DNA of 64,000 nucleotides, taken from the NCBI GenBank assembly GCA_033239525.1, contig BSYO01000026.1, forward strand, positions 434,001-498,000. The letters run 5' to 3'. This document shows positions 37,101-47,328 of this stretch, piece by piece; position 1 is the first letter of the stretch; each line of letters begins with the position of its first letter. The notes under the pieces were generated by a model. It saw nothing but the letters and a program-made list of their open reading frames with translations. It did not search any database and was not told the origin of the DNA. The position numbers and the translations under genes are program-made. The stretch is from Nepenthes gracilis. Its lineage: Eukaryota; Streptophyta; Magnoliopsida; Caryophyllales; Nepenthaceae.

Positions 37101-40100
37101 TTCACAAGCATTATTGCTTGATAAAAGTATAGTGAAGTAGAGAAATGATTCTGAATTTAAGCACAAAATGTAGAGAAAATGAAAAATAATTCAATATGCT
37201 ATTTCATTAGATATAACTAAGTTATTTATGAACAATAATCAATTAACAAAATACCAAAAGCACATCTTCAATGACAATAGACAGGGACACCAAACATCAG
37301 ATTGTACTACATCAAAAGGAACAAAAGCTCATTTATTGACTCTATGATAGTGTGACGATAGTGTTTAGCAAACTGACGAGGCTCACAAAACAAATTTGTC
37401 ATAGAATTAAGACTAGAATACAACTTTTTCAAACTTGATAATGACCGATGGCCCAACTAATAGTGGATCTAGAGAGACATAGGAAGAATGCTTAAGCGCA
37501 CACAATAGGAGTGTGTTTTGCATCCAACACGTAGAGACCTCCTTACTCACAACAGCCCCTACTAATTATCCTCGTTGTAAGACCTTGAAATTCCATGAGC
37601 CTGCTTACGAATAATTAATTGCAACATTGATGAAATGTGAAAGTTTACGGTTAGAGAGATCCAATGCCCACAACCTTCACATACAAGCCATCACCTAAAG
37701 TAATTGAAGATAAAGTTGAACATGCCCGATAACATGATAATATACATAAGGTTCCCATCATATAATCAAATGTACTAGAATTAAAAACTCAAGTCCGAGA
37801 TGATGTCGAGAGAAAAGAAATGAGATTATCTTCTTGAATAGGGTAGCAGTAGATGTAATTGCGCTGGAAAGTAAATGTGAGTAGTCCTTTGCGGACAAAG
37901 TAACAATCGCTTTCATGGAATGGTTAGGAGGAGCAAACAAGGCACCATTATTACTTCCAGAAGCAATCGAAACATACTATATAGACAGCGTAGCGGATTT
38001 TCCATACAACTTCCAACATTTATTTCGAGTGTGACTAACATGTTGGCTTTTTGTCACCACCTTGGCCACCTTGATTACCTCTACCATTTCACGGCCACAA
38101 CCTCAACAAGTAAATGAGGACTTGGTCACCAAAGTCATCTAATCAATAAGACTAGCGATAATTGATACTAAAGCCACACACGGTCAACTCGTAGAATCAA
38201 ATAAACACATCAATCAATGAAGTAACTTTAAAGCTTGCTAAAATTTGGGATTGAGCAGATTCAAAGTCAGGCTTTAGACTAGAAAGAAAGCACAAAATAA
38301 ACAATTACTCACGTTACTCTCACATTTAACTAACATCGGTGGTGATGGATGTAACTACATTCAATTCCTCATAGGGTTTCTTGAAAGCAACAAGATAATT
38401 AGTTACACTTTGATCCTTCTAATCCACATGAAAGAAAAATACATCAAACATCCTTGAGATGATATGTTTCCCGAAGTAAAAAATAGAGATAGTCCTACAA
38501 TTCATCACAGTAATGATGTGTATGACTAAACAATCACCCTCTGTTCTATGAAATTGATCAACTACGCGTATAGGCAAGCATCTTTACAAATCCATACTCA
38601 AGCCTCAAAAGGATCCATGTCAGAATTAGGAGGATTATTAGTGAGATGGTCCTCCTTAGCAAGTCCTCGAACAACAAATAACACGATTTTCTTGCAATGT
38701 TGATAATTCATCACATCTAAATGTTGATCGATAATACAAGAAGAAATGATTGCAACAGTTTCAGAAACAATAACTTTGGATTCATTAATTCGAGTACAAA
38801 CACTGCCATCAAATGTACTTCCGGTCTCCATAACGTGTAACAAATATACAAAAAATGCCACACAACAAATCAAACAATGTGAAGGTACAAAAACAGATCA
38901 CCACATGAAAATAAAAGAATACCTATTAATAGCTGTTCTTAGACATCGATACACAGATCATATACGCGTGTAACAAAGGGTCTTCTTCAACACTATTTTC
39001 ACATCTACCATTCTACACCCTATAGGAAAAGAAAACTAGAGTCGGCTCCTTGTGATAAAGAGGAGAACTGGAGTTGTGCAACAGTTTGAACACCAAAAGA
39101 TGGAGAAAATCAAAGAGACACGACAAATCAAAGACAATTGGATTCGGCTCCTTCTGATGAAGAGAATTAGAGTCGCAAACCAGTTTGAACACCAAAAGAT
39201 GGAGAAAGAGAAACCCCACAATTTGCTTCAATCACATGTGAAAAAACTTTCTCAAATGTAGGTGACACTCAAATGCATGAGTATCTGAAGATTTTAGGCC
39301 ATGATTTGTTGAATGGACCAAGAACAATACATATCTAGGGTTTTTAGCGAAACCCTAGATTTCAAAATAGATGCTCAAAGATATTCAAACGGGAAAACGT
39401 CTTGGGGTTTTTGTTTCACAGGAAAGGTGCACTAATTTCATCTAAGGTCGGCGGCGGCAGCGGTAGACATCCTCTCTAATACCATGTGAACCAAAGGAGA
39501 AGAGAGGTATTGTGTGAAAATCCCTATATCAAGGGGTCATGAAAATGTATTTATATATAGACACATTTATAAACTTTGTATGATGACTAAAATACCATTG
39601 ACTAAGGTTTACTATTCTAACAAACATCAACACCAAAAAGATATAAGTCCTTAAAGTGGCTCCTTCTTTGAGGTGGTGATTGGAGATGTCATACACGCAC
39701 AAGGACACAGCCGTGCACTAGCAGCAAAAATATAAAGGAAAGGTGGCCCAAGATTATTGCTTTCGAGACTAGATGCAGCAACAAAGGGAACAAGAATCAA
39801 AACCCTTGTGTCAAAAGAACACCATGCTTTCCCCAATAAACATGTCCATTTATTGCCGAACCACCTTTACACAGGCCCATCATACACTGAGATTTACATC
39901 ATTTTAGCCATCAACACTTCAAAAAAAGTCTTCACTAACAAGATTTACAGACTACTATCTGGGGGGTGGTGACAGCAAGCGGTCCAAATCCTTTATTGGC
40001 ACATCTAATTATTCACAATGCAAACCCATATATTTGAAGTCTTTTCCATTCCCTTTCCAACCACAAGTTGTAAACAAGAGCTGCATGAGTTCCAGAAACC

Positions 40101-40821
40101 ATAGCATAACTTTTGTTACCCACAGCTTAGAAAACCATCTTACCAGCTTTCCCATACTGCTAGAATATCCATTAGTTTCACCTTCCTCAGAATAATCAGC
40201 ACTGCTTGTTTGGACTACTCGCAACAAATAAAAATGACTCAGGTTTCCTCTTCTCTTCCATAGATACATGAATAGCATCAATGATAATACTATCTGCAGC
40301 ATATTGAGTTTGTAATTGATATTGAGACAGGATAAACAAGCATCTACATATCATCTTCTGCCCCAAGACCACTTTGTACTGTTCAGTTTCATCCTCTACA
40401 TTTCAGTGCAAAATATGCACTGAACAAAGTGAATCTTCCATCCACATTAAAATACCATTGGCATTCTTAGTCTGCTATTGAGGCTGACTGAACAAAATAT
40501 ATCCTTGCTTTTCAAAAGGGTTACCCATGCATTCTCACTTTTCTGCACTTACCAAATGCAGATGGATTGGCATCGCATTCCAAAATCTTCTATTTCCACA
40601 ATTTTGTTTGGAGATGCACATATTAGCAATTGTAAATGTGAGAACCAGAATATATATATATATATAAATTGGCATGCAAGTGGTCATGTCCCTGTCAACA
40701 GGAAATTAAGCAGTGGCAGTTGAGGTGCTGCCTCAACAGCAGCAGTTTAAAAAAAACACGTATAAGAACATCAGAAAGCAGCAGAAGTTGCTTGTGCAGG
40801 AAAAGAGATCCAAGGAATGCA

Positions 40822-40856
<35 letters not shown>

Positions 40857-43542
40857 GATAAAAAAAAAGAGAGAGAGAGAGAAAATAGGGGGAGAGATAG
40901 TGATAGCAACCTGATTTTAGCTCAAATTCTTGAGGTTAATTCAATGGTTTCATGATTTCCTTGCTGGGAGAAGCCTCTCATCTTGATATTTTAAGGTTTT
41001 GGAGACTGATTTTATGTAAACAAATGAACAAGTGGATGTAGGTACAATGAATTTAAGCTATAATAAAGTTATTTACTGGCAGATATCAAGTGAAATGTAA
41101 CAAGAATGCTAAATTGAAGATTTCTTTACAATGTCAAGAAAGATGAATTGGAGAATTAAGATAATAGCACACAGATCTAATTCTTAGAATTCTAGTTCCC
41201 AAATGAGAAGGTGTTTCATGCATCATATGAATTCTTAGGTTATCGTCTACTCTAGTTGATAAAATAAATTGTAACATGGTAAGTTTTGGTATAGGACAGG
41301 ACTTTGTGCATGATCACATTTTAGAAGCTTCATCGAGTAAGCTAGTTTTTGTAGTTTATGGTTCTGGTGAGTGGATAACAATTAGATTACATGAATATTT
41401 TTATTTGATTAATCATGTTTAAAAGTTGGTTGTAAAACTTGAGAAATGAATAATCTCCTATATTTTCATGAGGACTCATATAAATTCTAATGCTTGATTG
41501 TATTCGAAAATAAATTCAACTTGAAGAGTATGTTATATGTTCATGGGCATAAGCCTTGTATGCGAAAAACATCCATTCATGATATGAATTCTTTGGATTG
41601 CATTTGTTATGCATGAATCCTTTGGATCATATATTAGATGTCATTTCTCTTTGGGAGGTTGTCAGCACATACTTATTACCACAATAGATAACATGCTTCA
41701 TAATTCCAAATATTCTTATATACATTATATTGTTTTCATGCTTCCTTGAATGTTTATGGTGGAAGATATTTTACATAACTATTTTATTGTTGTGTGCAGT
41801 TTCATCAACATTCTTGATCATAGCTGCTTTGACTAGTGTTGGGATGCTTATACAGAAACTCTATTATTATCTATTCATTGAGTTTATCTCTAGTATCATA
41901 TTCATTTTACAAATCATCAACATTATGAGGTCAGGGATACTTCTCAATAGTTATTATGGATTAAAATATCAATTGATATATATTGGTATTGGCTCTATTA
42001 CCAATATTTCTCAAAATCATTATATGTTATCGTATTGGCAACATATCACTATATATCAGGCGAAATTTGACTGCCAGACTATGAGTCTTTTAAGATTATT
42101 TTTATTTTTATATATATCTGACATCAACAAGTATTATCTAATATTTTTAATACTGATATTTTTATAAATGGTAACTACCAAGCTAATGTCAGGCCTTTTT
42201 GAGAACTTTAATGTCATCTCTTGTTATTTTTTTGCGCATATGTAGCATTAACTTTGTCATGTTTAACTACTGATTTTTGGATGAACTTTGTCTCCCATAT
42301 ATATCAGAGAAGGTTACAGAGCCTCTCAAATGATCATGTTAACTTTTAACTATGTTTATAAAATGTTATATTCCAAGCAACGACAAGAGGCTTGCTTTGA
42401 CTAGGATAGGACATAAGATTATCTTAGTCATTAAGATGGTCATGGTTTATATATGGGTTGTAATAAATGACTAAAGATTGGGCTGTACCATTATAGCTAC
42501 TCATTGACAATACAACAAATGACAGCAATGAAACAAGGAGATGGGTTTATTTTGACAAGAAACAATGTTATTCCACATATAACTCAATCTACGATATTTT
42601 TATTTCAACTATCAAACTCCATGCCCCTTTTTTCAAGAAATAGGAATGGGATTATTTAGTGTTTAGATGACAACACCATTACGTTTGTTTGACGTTGAGA
42701 TCTCGAAGAAAATCACAATCCCTTGAAAGATGAACCATTTAAACCCCGTAGGAAAGGGATTTAAATTCTTTCACTCTCACCCCCGTCACAGTCAAACAAG
42801 TGCAGCCTAAATGGAATCAAGGAATCGGAGTCTTCGACCCAATATATTCACGAGAGCAATCTTAAGTTTCCTAATTAATCCAACATATTCATACATTCGA
42901 GAATTCCCAAAAAGGAGATACCATCACTATCGATAAAAAAATATCAGCTGGAGCCGTCTTCGAAAGCTAGATGATTTCTCAACAAAACTTCCTCTACTTT
43001 GTTCTTCCCCTTGAATTTTCTAAGGTCCATAACCGAACATTATACGGGCAACTAAATTTCTTCATGCCTCATAATGCCCAATAATAGGCGAAAAAATTCA
43101 AAAAAAAAAAAAAACCGCAGGCATATGACTGCAAAATTAGCACGATGAGCTCAAGTACGGGCAATCACTTTGTAGCCAAATGGAAAATCGTGAATTACCG
43201 AAACGAACTGAGAGAATCGCGAGAACTCTTAACCACAAGCACGGTATAAATGCCGAATGTGCCAAATCGCGTGGCATGTGTCTTCGGCGGCCGCTCCACT
43301 GAGCCTATAAAGCTGACCGAATTATGCAAGTGTATCCGCTCTTTCCATTTAATCGTCGGCGGGCGCGTATACTTAAGAGCGTTACGATAAACAGAACTCA
43401 CGCCGCCATCCGATTCAGCCACAAAGAAGTTCGCCGGTCCGTTTCCAGAGCGCCATGCCGATGAAGAAGCAAAGAAACGAGCGATCCTCCACCAATTATT
43501 AGTTGATAAAGATTGACCTCGAAACGCCGACCAAGGAATCAT
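28117..43542 (-). CDS. OSB: OSB-type organellar single-stranded DNA-binding protein
   Basis: Plant-specific organellar protein that binds single-stranded DNA and, in known members, limits illegitimate recombination of mitochondrial or plastid DNA. Exons on the minus strand: 43542-43199, 29994-29856, 28874-28799, 28358-28117, with matching phases 2, 0 and 1; product 266 residues. The N-terminus is a basic, Ser-rich presequence (RIARFFASSSAWRSG). The OB-fold runs from HNSVSFIGSVERPPKTH across the first junction (SSFR|ILIEMWGEMAEI) to VSGHLGSYEK and YK|VTVKGLNYVKQ. One PDF motif follows (LWQVFFWNPFEWYDCRR, PDFRHKYTNEALWL, PPWVRRQL), so it is a single-PDF member. The TTG two codons before the ATG at 43542 is not the start. 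Intron 1 is 13.2 kb and hosts a copia element. The donor of exon 2 (AAG|GTTCAA) is weak. Which OSB paralogue this is cannot be told. Confidence 0.9.
29090..29143. repeat. (CA)n(CT)n microsatellite in OSB intron 2
   Basis: Runs of ac, then actc/acac, then ctctctctct. Confidence 0.9.
29995..35041. other. OSB intron 1, part nearest exon 2
   Basis: Non-coding. Between about 32.0 and 33.75 kb there are LTR-like phrases (gtggcccagtacacaaaccatccc; a U5-like pyrimidine-rich stretch at 33600-33700), but no paired ends could be set. The rest shows nothing recognisable. Confidence 0.45.
30385..30453. repeat. three 23-bp tandem units
   Basis: The unit aagcatagatatgggaca plus tatat is repeated exactly twice and once with a few changes, in OSB intron 1. 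Confidence 0.9.
35790..38870 (-). pseudogene. copia gag-pol remnants
   Basis: Minus-strand pieces in copia order. Gag: the KKIVLFVVRGLAKEDHLTNN region near 38700. Integrase C-terminal/linker: SRIFDCTCYAHDVCPYVTKF and DTKSLKYIFLKYP, 36848-36648. Reverse transcriptase: SLYDLKQSPCACLGRFSNV and VVYVDHIMITGSD, 36269-36042; the catalytic YVDD is now YVDH. RNase H side: KKYKLDLFQDIDMLN and ERYHHLVGKLNYLTV, 35991-35794. Many stops and shifts; not functional. Confidence 0.75.
39041..39215. repeat. two-unit tandem duplication in copia leader
   Basis: The phrase cagtttgaacaccaaaagat plus ggagaaa occurs at 39082 and 39181, 99 bp apart, with tcggctccttstgat upstream of each. Confidence 0.75.
39623..43198. 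other. OSB intron 1, part nearest exon 1
   Basis: Non-coding and AT-rich. A plus-strand open stretch at 41730-42167 is a hydrophobic, AT-driven frame starting with TTG and is not a gene. A GA microsatellite is listed separately. Confidence 0.5.
40824..40884. repeat. (GA)n microsatellite
   Basis: Two runs of ga separated by ggcggataaaaaaaaa. Confidence 0.9.
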
Positions 43543-44041
43543 TGCCAATGAAAGTTAGATAACTTTGGCCCCAAATAAATCGAGAAATGAACCTTTTGGA
43601 GAATTTCCTCCGACTGATAGCTAGTCGATTGAATTTCTGGTTCATTTCAGGCGAGATCAGCCTTGGCTCGTTTCGCAGAGGTGGAAAATCCGAGGGAAAA
43701 CATAACCTCGTCGGAAAAAAGGGAGGGAAGGGAGTTGATTTATTAGAATCAGCGAGAAAATATTATATTTAAGATTTTATATTTAAAAGCACGTAAATAT
43801 TTCTATTTCATTTTTGTATTTTTACTTTTTATATTCTATTTTTTATTATTAATTTTCTTATTTTTCCACATAATCCTAATTTTTTAACCTTTTGTGTATT
43901 CTCAATTTATTTTTATTTTTCATTTATTTTTTCAATTTGGGTTTTCTTATTTCAATTTGTTTTTTTACCTTCGGTTAAACATATTTTGATTTTTTACTAT
44001 TTTTTTGTTTTTGTTTTTGTTTTATTTTTATTATCTAGTTT
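43543..44041 (-). promoter_or_regulatory. OSB upstream region
   Basis: About 500 bp between the OSB start codon and the Tat LTR. The first 200 bases or so are GC-moderate and probably leader and core promoter. The remainder is T-rich on the plus strand. No single clear TATA box. Confidence 0.4.
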
Positions 44042-45001
44042 TGTTGCGTCCGGAGCCCGTGATTACCATTTGACATTAGGGAACCTTCTTGGTCCTAGCG
44101 CGACGCGTCGGGGAGAAAGTGCCGCTCTCCGTCTCTATGAGCCTGGGACTCGCACGACACAAATAACAAACAAGATGAAGTCGGCGATTTTTGCTACGAA
44201 ATCGCCTCCGCAGCCGTCCAGCAAATTTCCATAATGAGCGGAAATGGCACACGCTATGAGCGATCACGCGCGATTGAATCTTTATAAAGCGTAAGAGATG
44301 TGTGAATGATGGTGTGGAGAATGCGGTGAGCGAGGTGATGGGAGGCCTGGCTCCTTGATGCACCGCGATGGGTGGCTAACTCTCGTAGTACGAGAAGACG
44401 TTGGGGGGCGATGCTTGAGCTAGCTTTTGCCAAATGGAAGTGAGTCGCTCCTTAGTTTCGGCTCTTGCTTCTTTGTGAGTTTGTTAGAGAGTTATGAGAT
44501 CGGAGTTTGAGTCTCGATGATCGTGGTTAGAGAAAATCGGGATCGGTAATCGAATCCCTCTCTCTGGGGTGTGGGAGCTCTTATAGGCCCCTCCCCGTTG
44601 GACTCGGTGCAAGATGCCCGGTGCGAGGGCTCCTTTGCCGGTCATTGTCGTGGACCGGGCCGGTCATGTCATTTGTCGTTCTACCGTGGGCCGGGCGTGG
44701 CTCTGCGCCGCCGGCCACGCCCGGTTTTCTCCGGAATGAGGATTGGTTTGCGGTTGCGAGGCGGTTGCGTGGCCGTTGGCGCCTTGCCATTTGCCTCCTC
44801 CATTTGCCTTTCGCCTTTTCATCGGCGGCGCATTAATGCACGACTGAGTTTCCGGTGCCTTCTGCCCGGCATGGCTCGCACGCGTTCCCGATTCTTACGT
44901 GGTCGGGCTCGTCGTCTTGCGCGGGCTCTATTATCCTTCTCGTGGGCCTCTAACCTTGTTATGGGCCTGGAAATTCTTCATATGTCAGGATATGGGACTC
45001 A
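44042..45001 (-). repeat. 3' LTR of the Tat element
   Basis: 960 bp, TG...CA ends (minus reading TGAGTCCCAT ... GGACGCAACA). A minus-sense TATA box CCTATAAGAG lies at 44587-44578. Transcription from it would run toward the OSB gene. The adjoining plus sequence tagccccccatg (45006-45017) is the complement of the polypurine tract. Confidence 0.85.
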
Positions 45002-45292
45002 ATACTAGCCCCCCATGCTTGGGCCGGCCAGTGGTCGGGCCTGGCATGTCCCTTGGGCCCATTCCGTGATTCCACAGCCCTCCTCGAGCCGCACCATCGT
45101 TTATCGTTTCATGGACTCACGCCTTCCCCAGGAGGTTGGACAGGCTTTTCAGGTGCTGCGACGATTTGTCGCTCTGACGGGTGAGATTCGTACGCCTTGG
45201 GTTGCGTCTGACCAAGGGTCTTTCCTGTTCCGTGAAAGACATTTGCTGGTTGTCGGGCTGCGTTGGGCAAGAGAATGGCTCGCATCTCGCCC

Positions 45293-45974
45293 ATAAATAG
45301 GAGGGGCACTCGAGCAAGTGGAGTTCATCCCTTAGCAACCATCGGAGAGGCGATGAGAAGATCCTGGCTTTCCCCGCCCTTGGTGGGCATCCGAGAAGGA
45401 GTTGGATGGTTCGGCCGAATGCTCGAAGTTCCTGATGAAGACCGTTTTAACTTCGGTGTTGCAGCTTGCTCCTCATGCTAACGAGAGTGGCTCGGCCACT
45501 CTGCTGCCGTCGTGCACCCTCTCCCGGCCGTGGCTCACCTGAACGCGGGGTAAAGTCTTGGCGGAACCTCTGCGGGTATATCTCCTGCCAGCGGAGGCCT
45601 CCGCACATGCCCTTCCCACTCGTCAGGCTCGAGCGCAGACCGCGGAGAGGTCTCGAGGCCAGAAACCCGGCGAGGGAGTGGGGGGCCCTCTCCCTACTTC
45701 CTTTGAGTGGTTTCTTGGCCTTGGTGCTGACCCTACCCCGGTGGATAGTGTTTCGGCGACTTCCATCGGGGGGTGCTCCTCGCCTCCAAACCAGTCCGCT
45801 CGGCGAACCACCAACGGCTCCAGTCGTTGGGATCTCATGTAGATCATGTTTTACGAGCTCATCTGGGACATGGCACGGGAGCATCCGGGGCCTCGCACTG
45901 TCATCTTCCTTCGTCTTTCTCGTAGCCTTATTGCTGCAAATTTTGTACTTTGTAAGAAAGCATTGATTAATAAA
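45293..45974 (+). other. Tat antisense unit 1 (TATA to poly(A) signal, ORF decayed)
   Basis: A plus-strand TATA box (ataaatag, 45293-45300) is followed at 45353 by an ATG. It opens 43 codons (MRRSWLSPPLVGIREG...) that stop at 45481. GC-rich sequence in changing frames continues to aataaa at 45969-45974. I see no known domain. The arrangement suggests a decayed transcription unit, but only the promoter-like and poly(A)-like motifs support this. Confidence 0.4.
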
Positions 45975-46276
45975 AGAAGTAGCCTTTTTTGCCTTCATTT
46001 TCCTCTTGCCTTTGTGCGTATTTTTCCTTTGCCGGGCGCTTTCTCCCGGTGATTTGTGTTTGACTTTGTGTGAGCAGAAAAGTTACTATTGGCGGTCGCG
46101 TCCTTTGGCGTGACCAGTGCATTTAGTGTCTGCGTGATCAGGAGATGTCGCGTCGTGGAGTCTTGCCTGGGAGACGCGCGAGGCTTTATGGGCCTTCCAC
46201 GTGTAAAATTCCTATTGGCCATGCTCTAGTGCCTTTTGCCCTTTCGAGGTTGCTGTCTTTTCAGGAGAAAACATGT

Positions 46277-47030
46277 CTATTTAAACGCGTCATTTTCTCC
46301 TGGGACCTTACACTTCTTTGCACTTGTGTGTTTATCGGTCGCTCGCTCTCCCCGTGCGTGCTCTCTTGCTGCAAAGTTGATGGAGGACTCCTTTTACGAC
46401 TCGGAACTCTCTTCTGACGAGTCTGAGTTTGGCTCTCTCGCTCCCGGGACTTCGGGAGCCGGCACTTCAGGAGGGATTCGCTCTGAAGCCACGGTCGCGG
46501 GTCCTTCCCAGAATCGGAGGGCGCCTCCAGGTTTCAATAGGGTTGAGCCGCGCGCTGGGGCGGCCACTGCGAGGTGGAGTGGCTGAAGGCCCGCGTTGCA
46601 CACCTGGAAGGCGCTCGGGCTGAATCTGAGGCCAAGGCCACACGTCTCCTTGGTGCCAACGTGGGGGCGCAGGCCCGCATATTGGCCCTTGAAGGAGAGA
46701 TCGAGCGGCTTAGGCAACAACACGAGGCTGAGGTTGCTAGTCTGCAATCGGAGCTGAGGACGAGGCTCCGGCCGGAGGGAGTGAATCCTGCTCTGGAGCG
46801 GAGTTATCTTGACGCCGTTAGGCTTTGCCGGAGGCTGGCCTCGCTGGAGGATTCAAACTCTCGTATCGGCGTTCTGGACCCTCGCAACTCACATGCCCGA
46901 ACTCGCGAGCAGTTAGTGGATTACCACGTCCCAAGCTCTTTCACAGGCCATTGGGACCGTTAGCTGCTTTTGTTGCTGTCATACTTCTTCTTTTTTTTTG
47001 TAACCGTTGTAATGGGGCCTGCTAATGTAA
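46277..47030 (+). pseudogene. Tat antisense unit 2: acidic N-terminus plus coiled coil
   Basis: A TATA-like ctatttaaac (46277-46286) stands about 95 bases before an ATG at 46380. The first frame (46380-46586) is acidic and Ser-rich: MEDSFYDSELSSDESEFGSL. It must shift frame near 46570 to join 46574-46963, a charged heptad-rich stretch (VEWLKARVAHLEGARAESEA, EIERLRQQHEAEVASLQSEL) with a C-terminal module LERSYLDAVRLCRRLASL ... DPRN. The same module, slightly changed, ends unit 3. The function is unknown. Confidence 0.55.
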
Positions 47031-47328
47031 TGAAATTTGTTATTTTGTCGCACTGTTTCGTCTTTTGAATCTCTCGTTTCTTGATTGGTTTCTTCCGTTT
47101 TGCGTTACCGTGCGCCTCTTCATGGGCTTCACTATCGTGAGCCCTTATTTAATACGGAGGCACCAGCGCGGATCCCCGTCAGACGGCTGAGGGGACGCTC
47201 TCGTCAGTCTGGCATTTGGCCATGATTGCGAAAGATTTCGGATCCTGCGGTGCGTTGTCGAGCCGGCACGTGTCCCGATCATCTGTAGTGGTGCCGCTTT
47301 GGCTTCCCGCCTATTGGCTTTCCGTTGC

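Larger units (their letters stand above)
35042..39622 (-). mobile_element. degenerate full-length copia element in OSB intron 1
   Basis: Two direct LTRs bound it: 35042-35175 (134 bp) and 39485-39622 (138 bp). Both read tgtgaa...gaggtattg...ctatat...gactaaggttta-like...attctaaya. Next to the right LTR is cctctctaatacca (39471-39484), the complement of an initiator-Met primer-binding site. Next to the left LTR is ctccctcct, the complement of a polypurine tract, so the sense is minus, the same as OSB. The LTRs differ at many sites, so the insertion is old. The flanking bases (gtcat and aacat) are not a clean duplication. Confidence 0.8.

Noticed and set aside
35037..39627. Target-site duplication for the copia element (gtcat / aacat)
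   Set aside because: Only three of five bases agree, so not claimed.
41730..42167. 145-codon plus-strand open frame, very hydrophobic
   Set aside because: It starts with TTG, is AT-driven, lies antisense in the OSB intron, and shows no family motif or splice context.
45447..45998. 183-codon minus-strand open frame
   Set aside because: GC-rich frame opposite antisense unit 1, without a domain or a gag-pol match. Arg/Pro/Ser-rich composition typical of chance.
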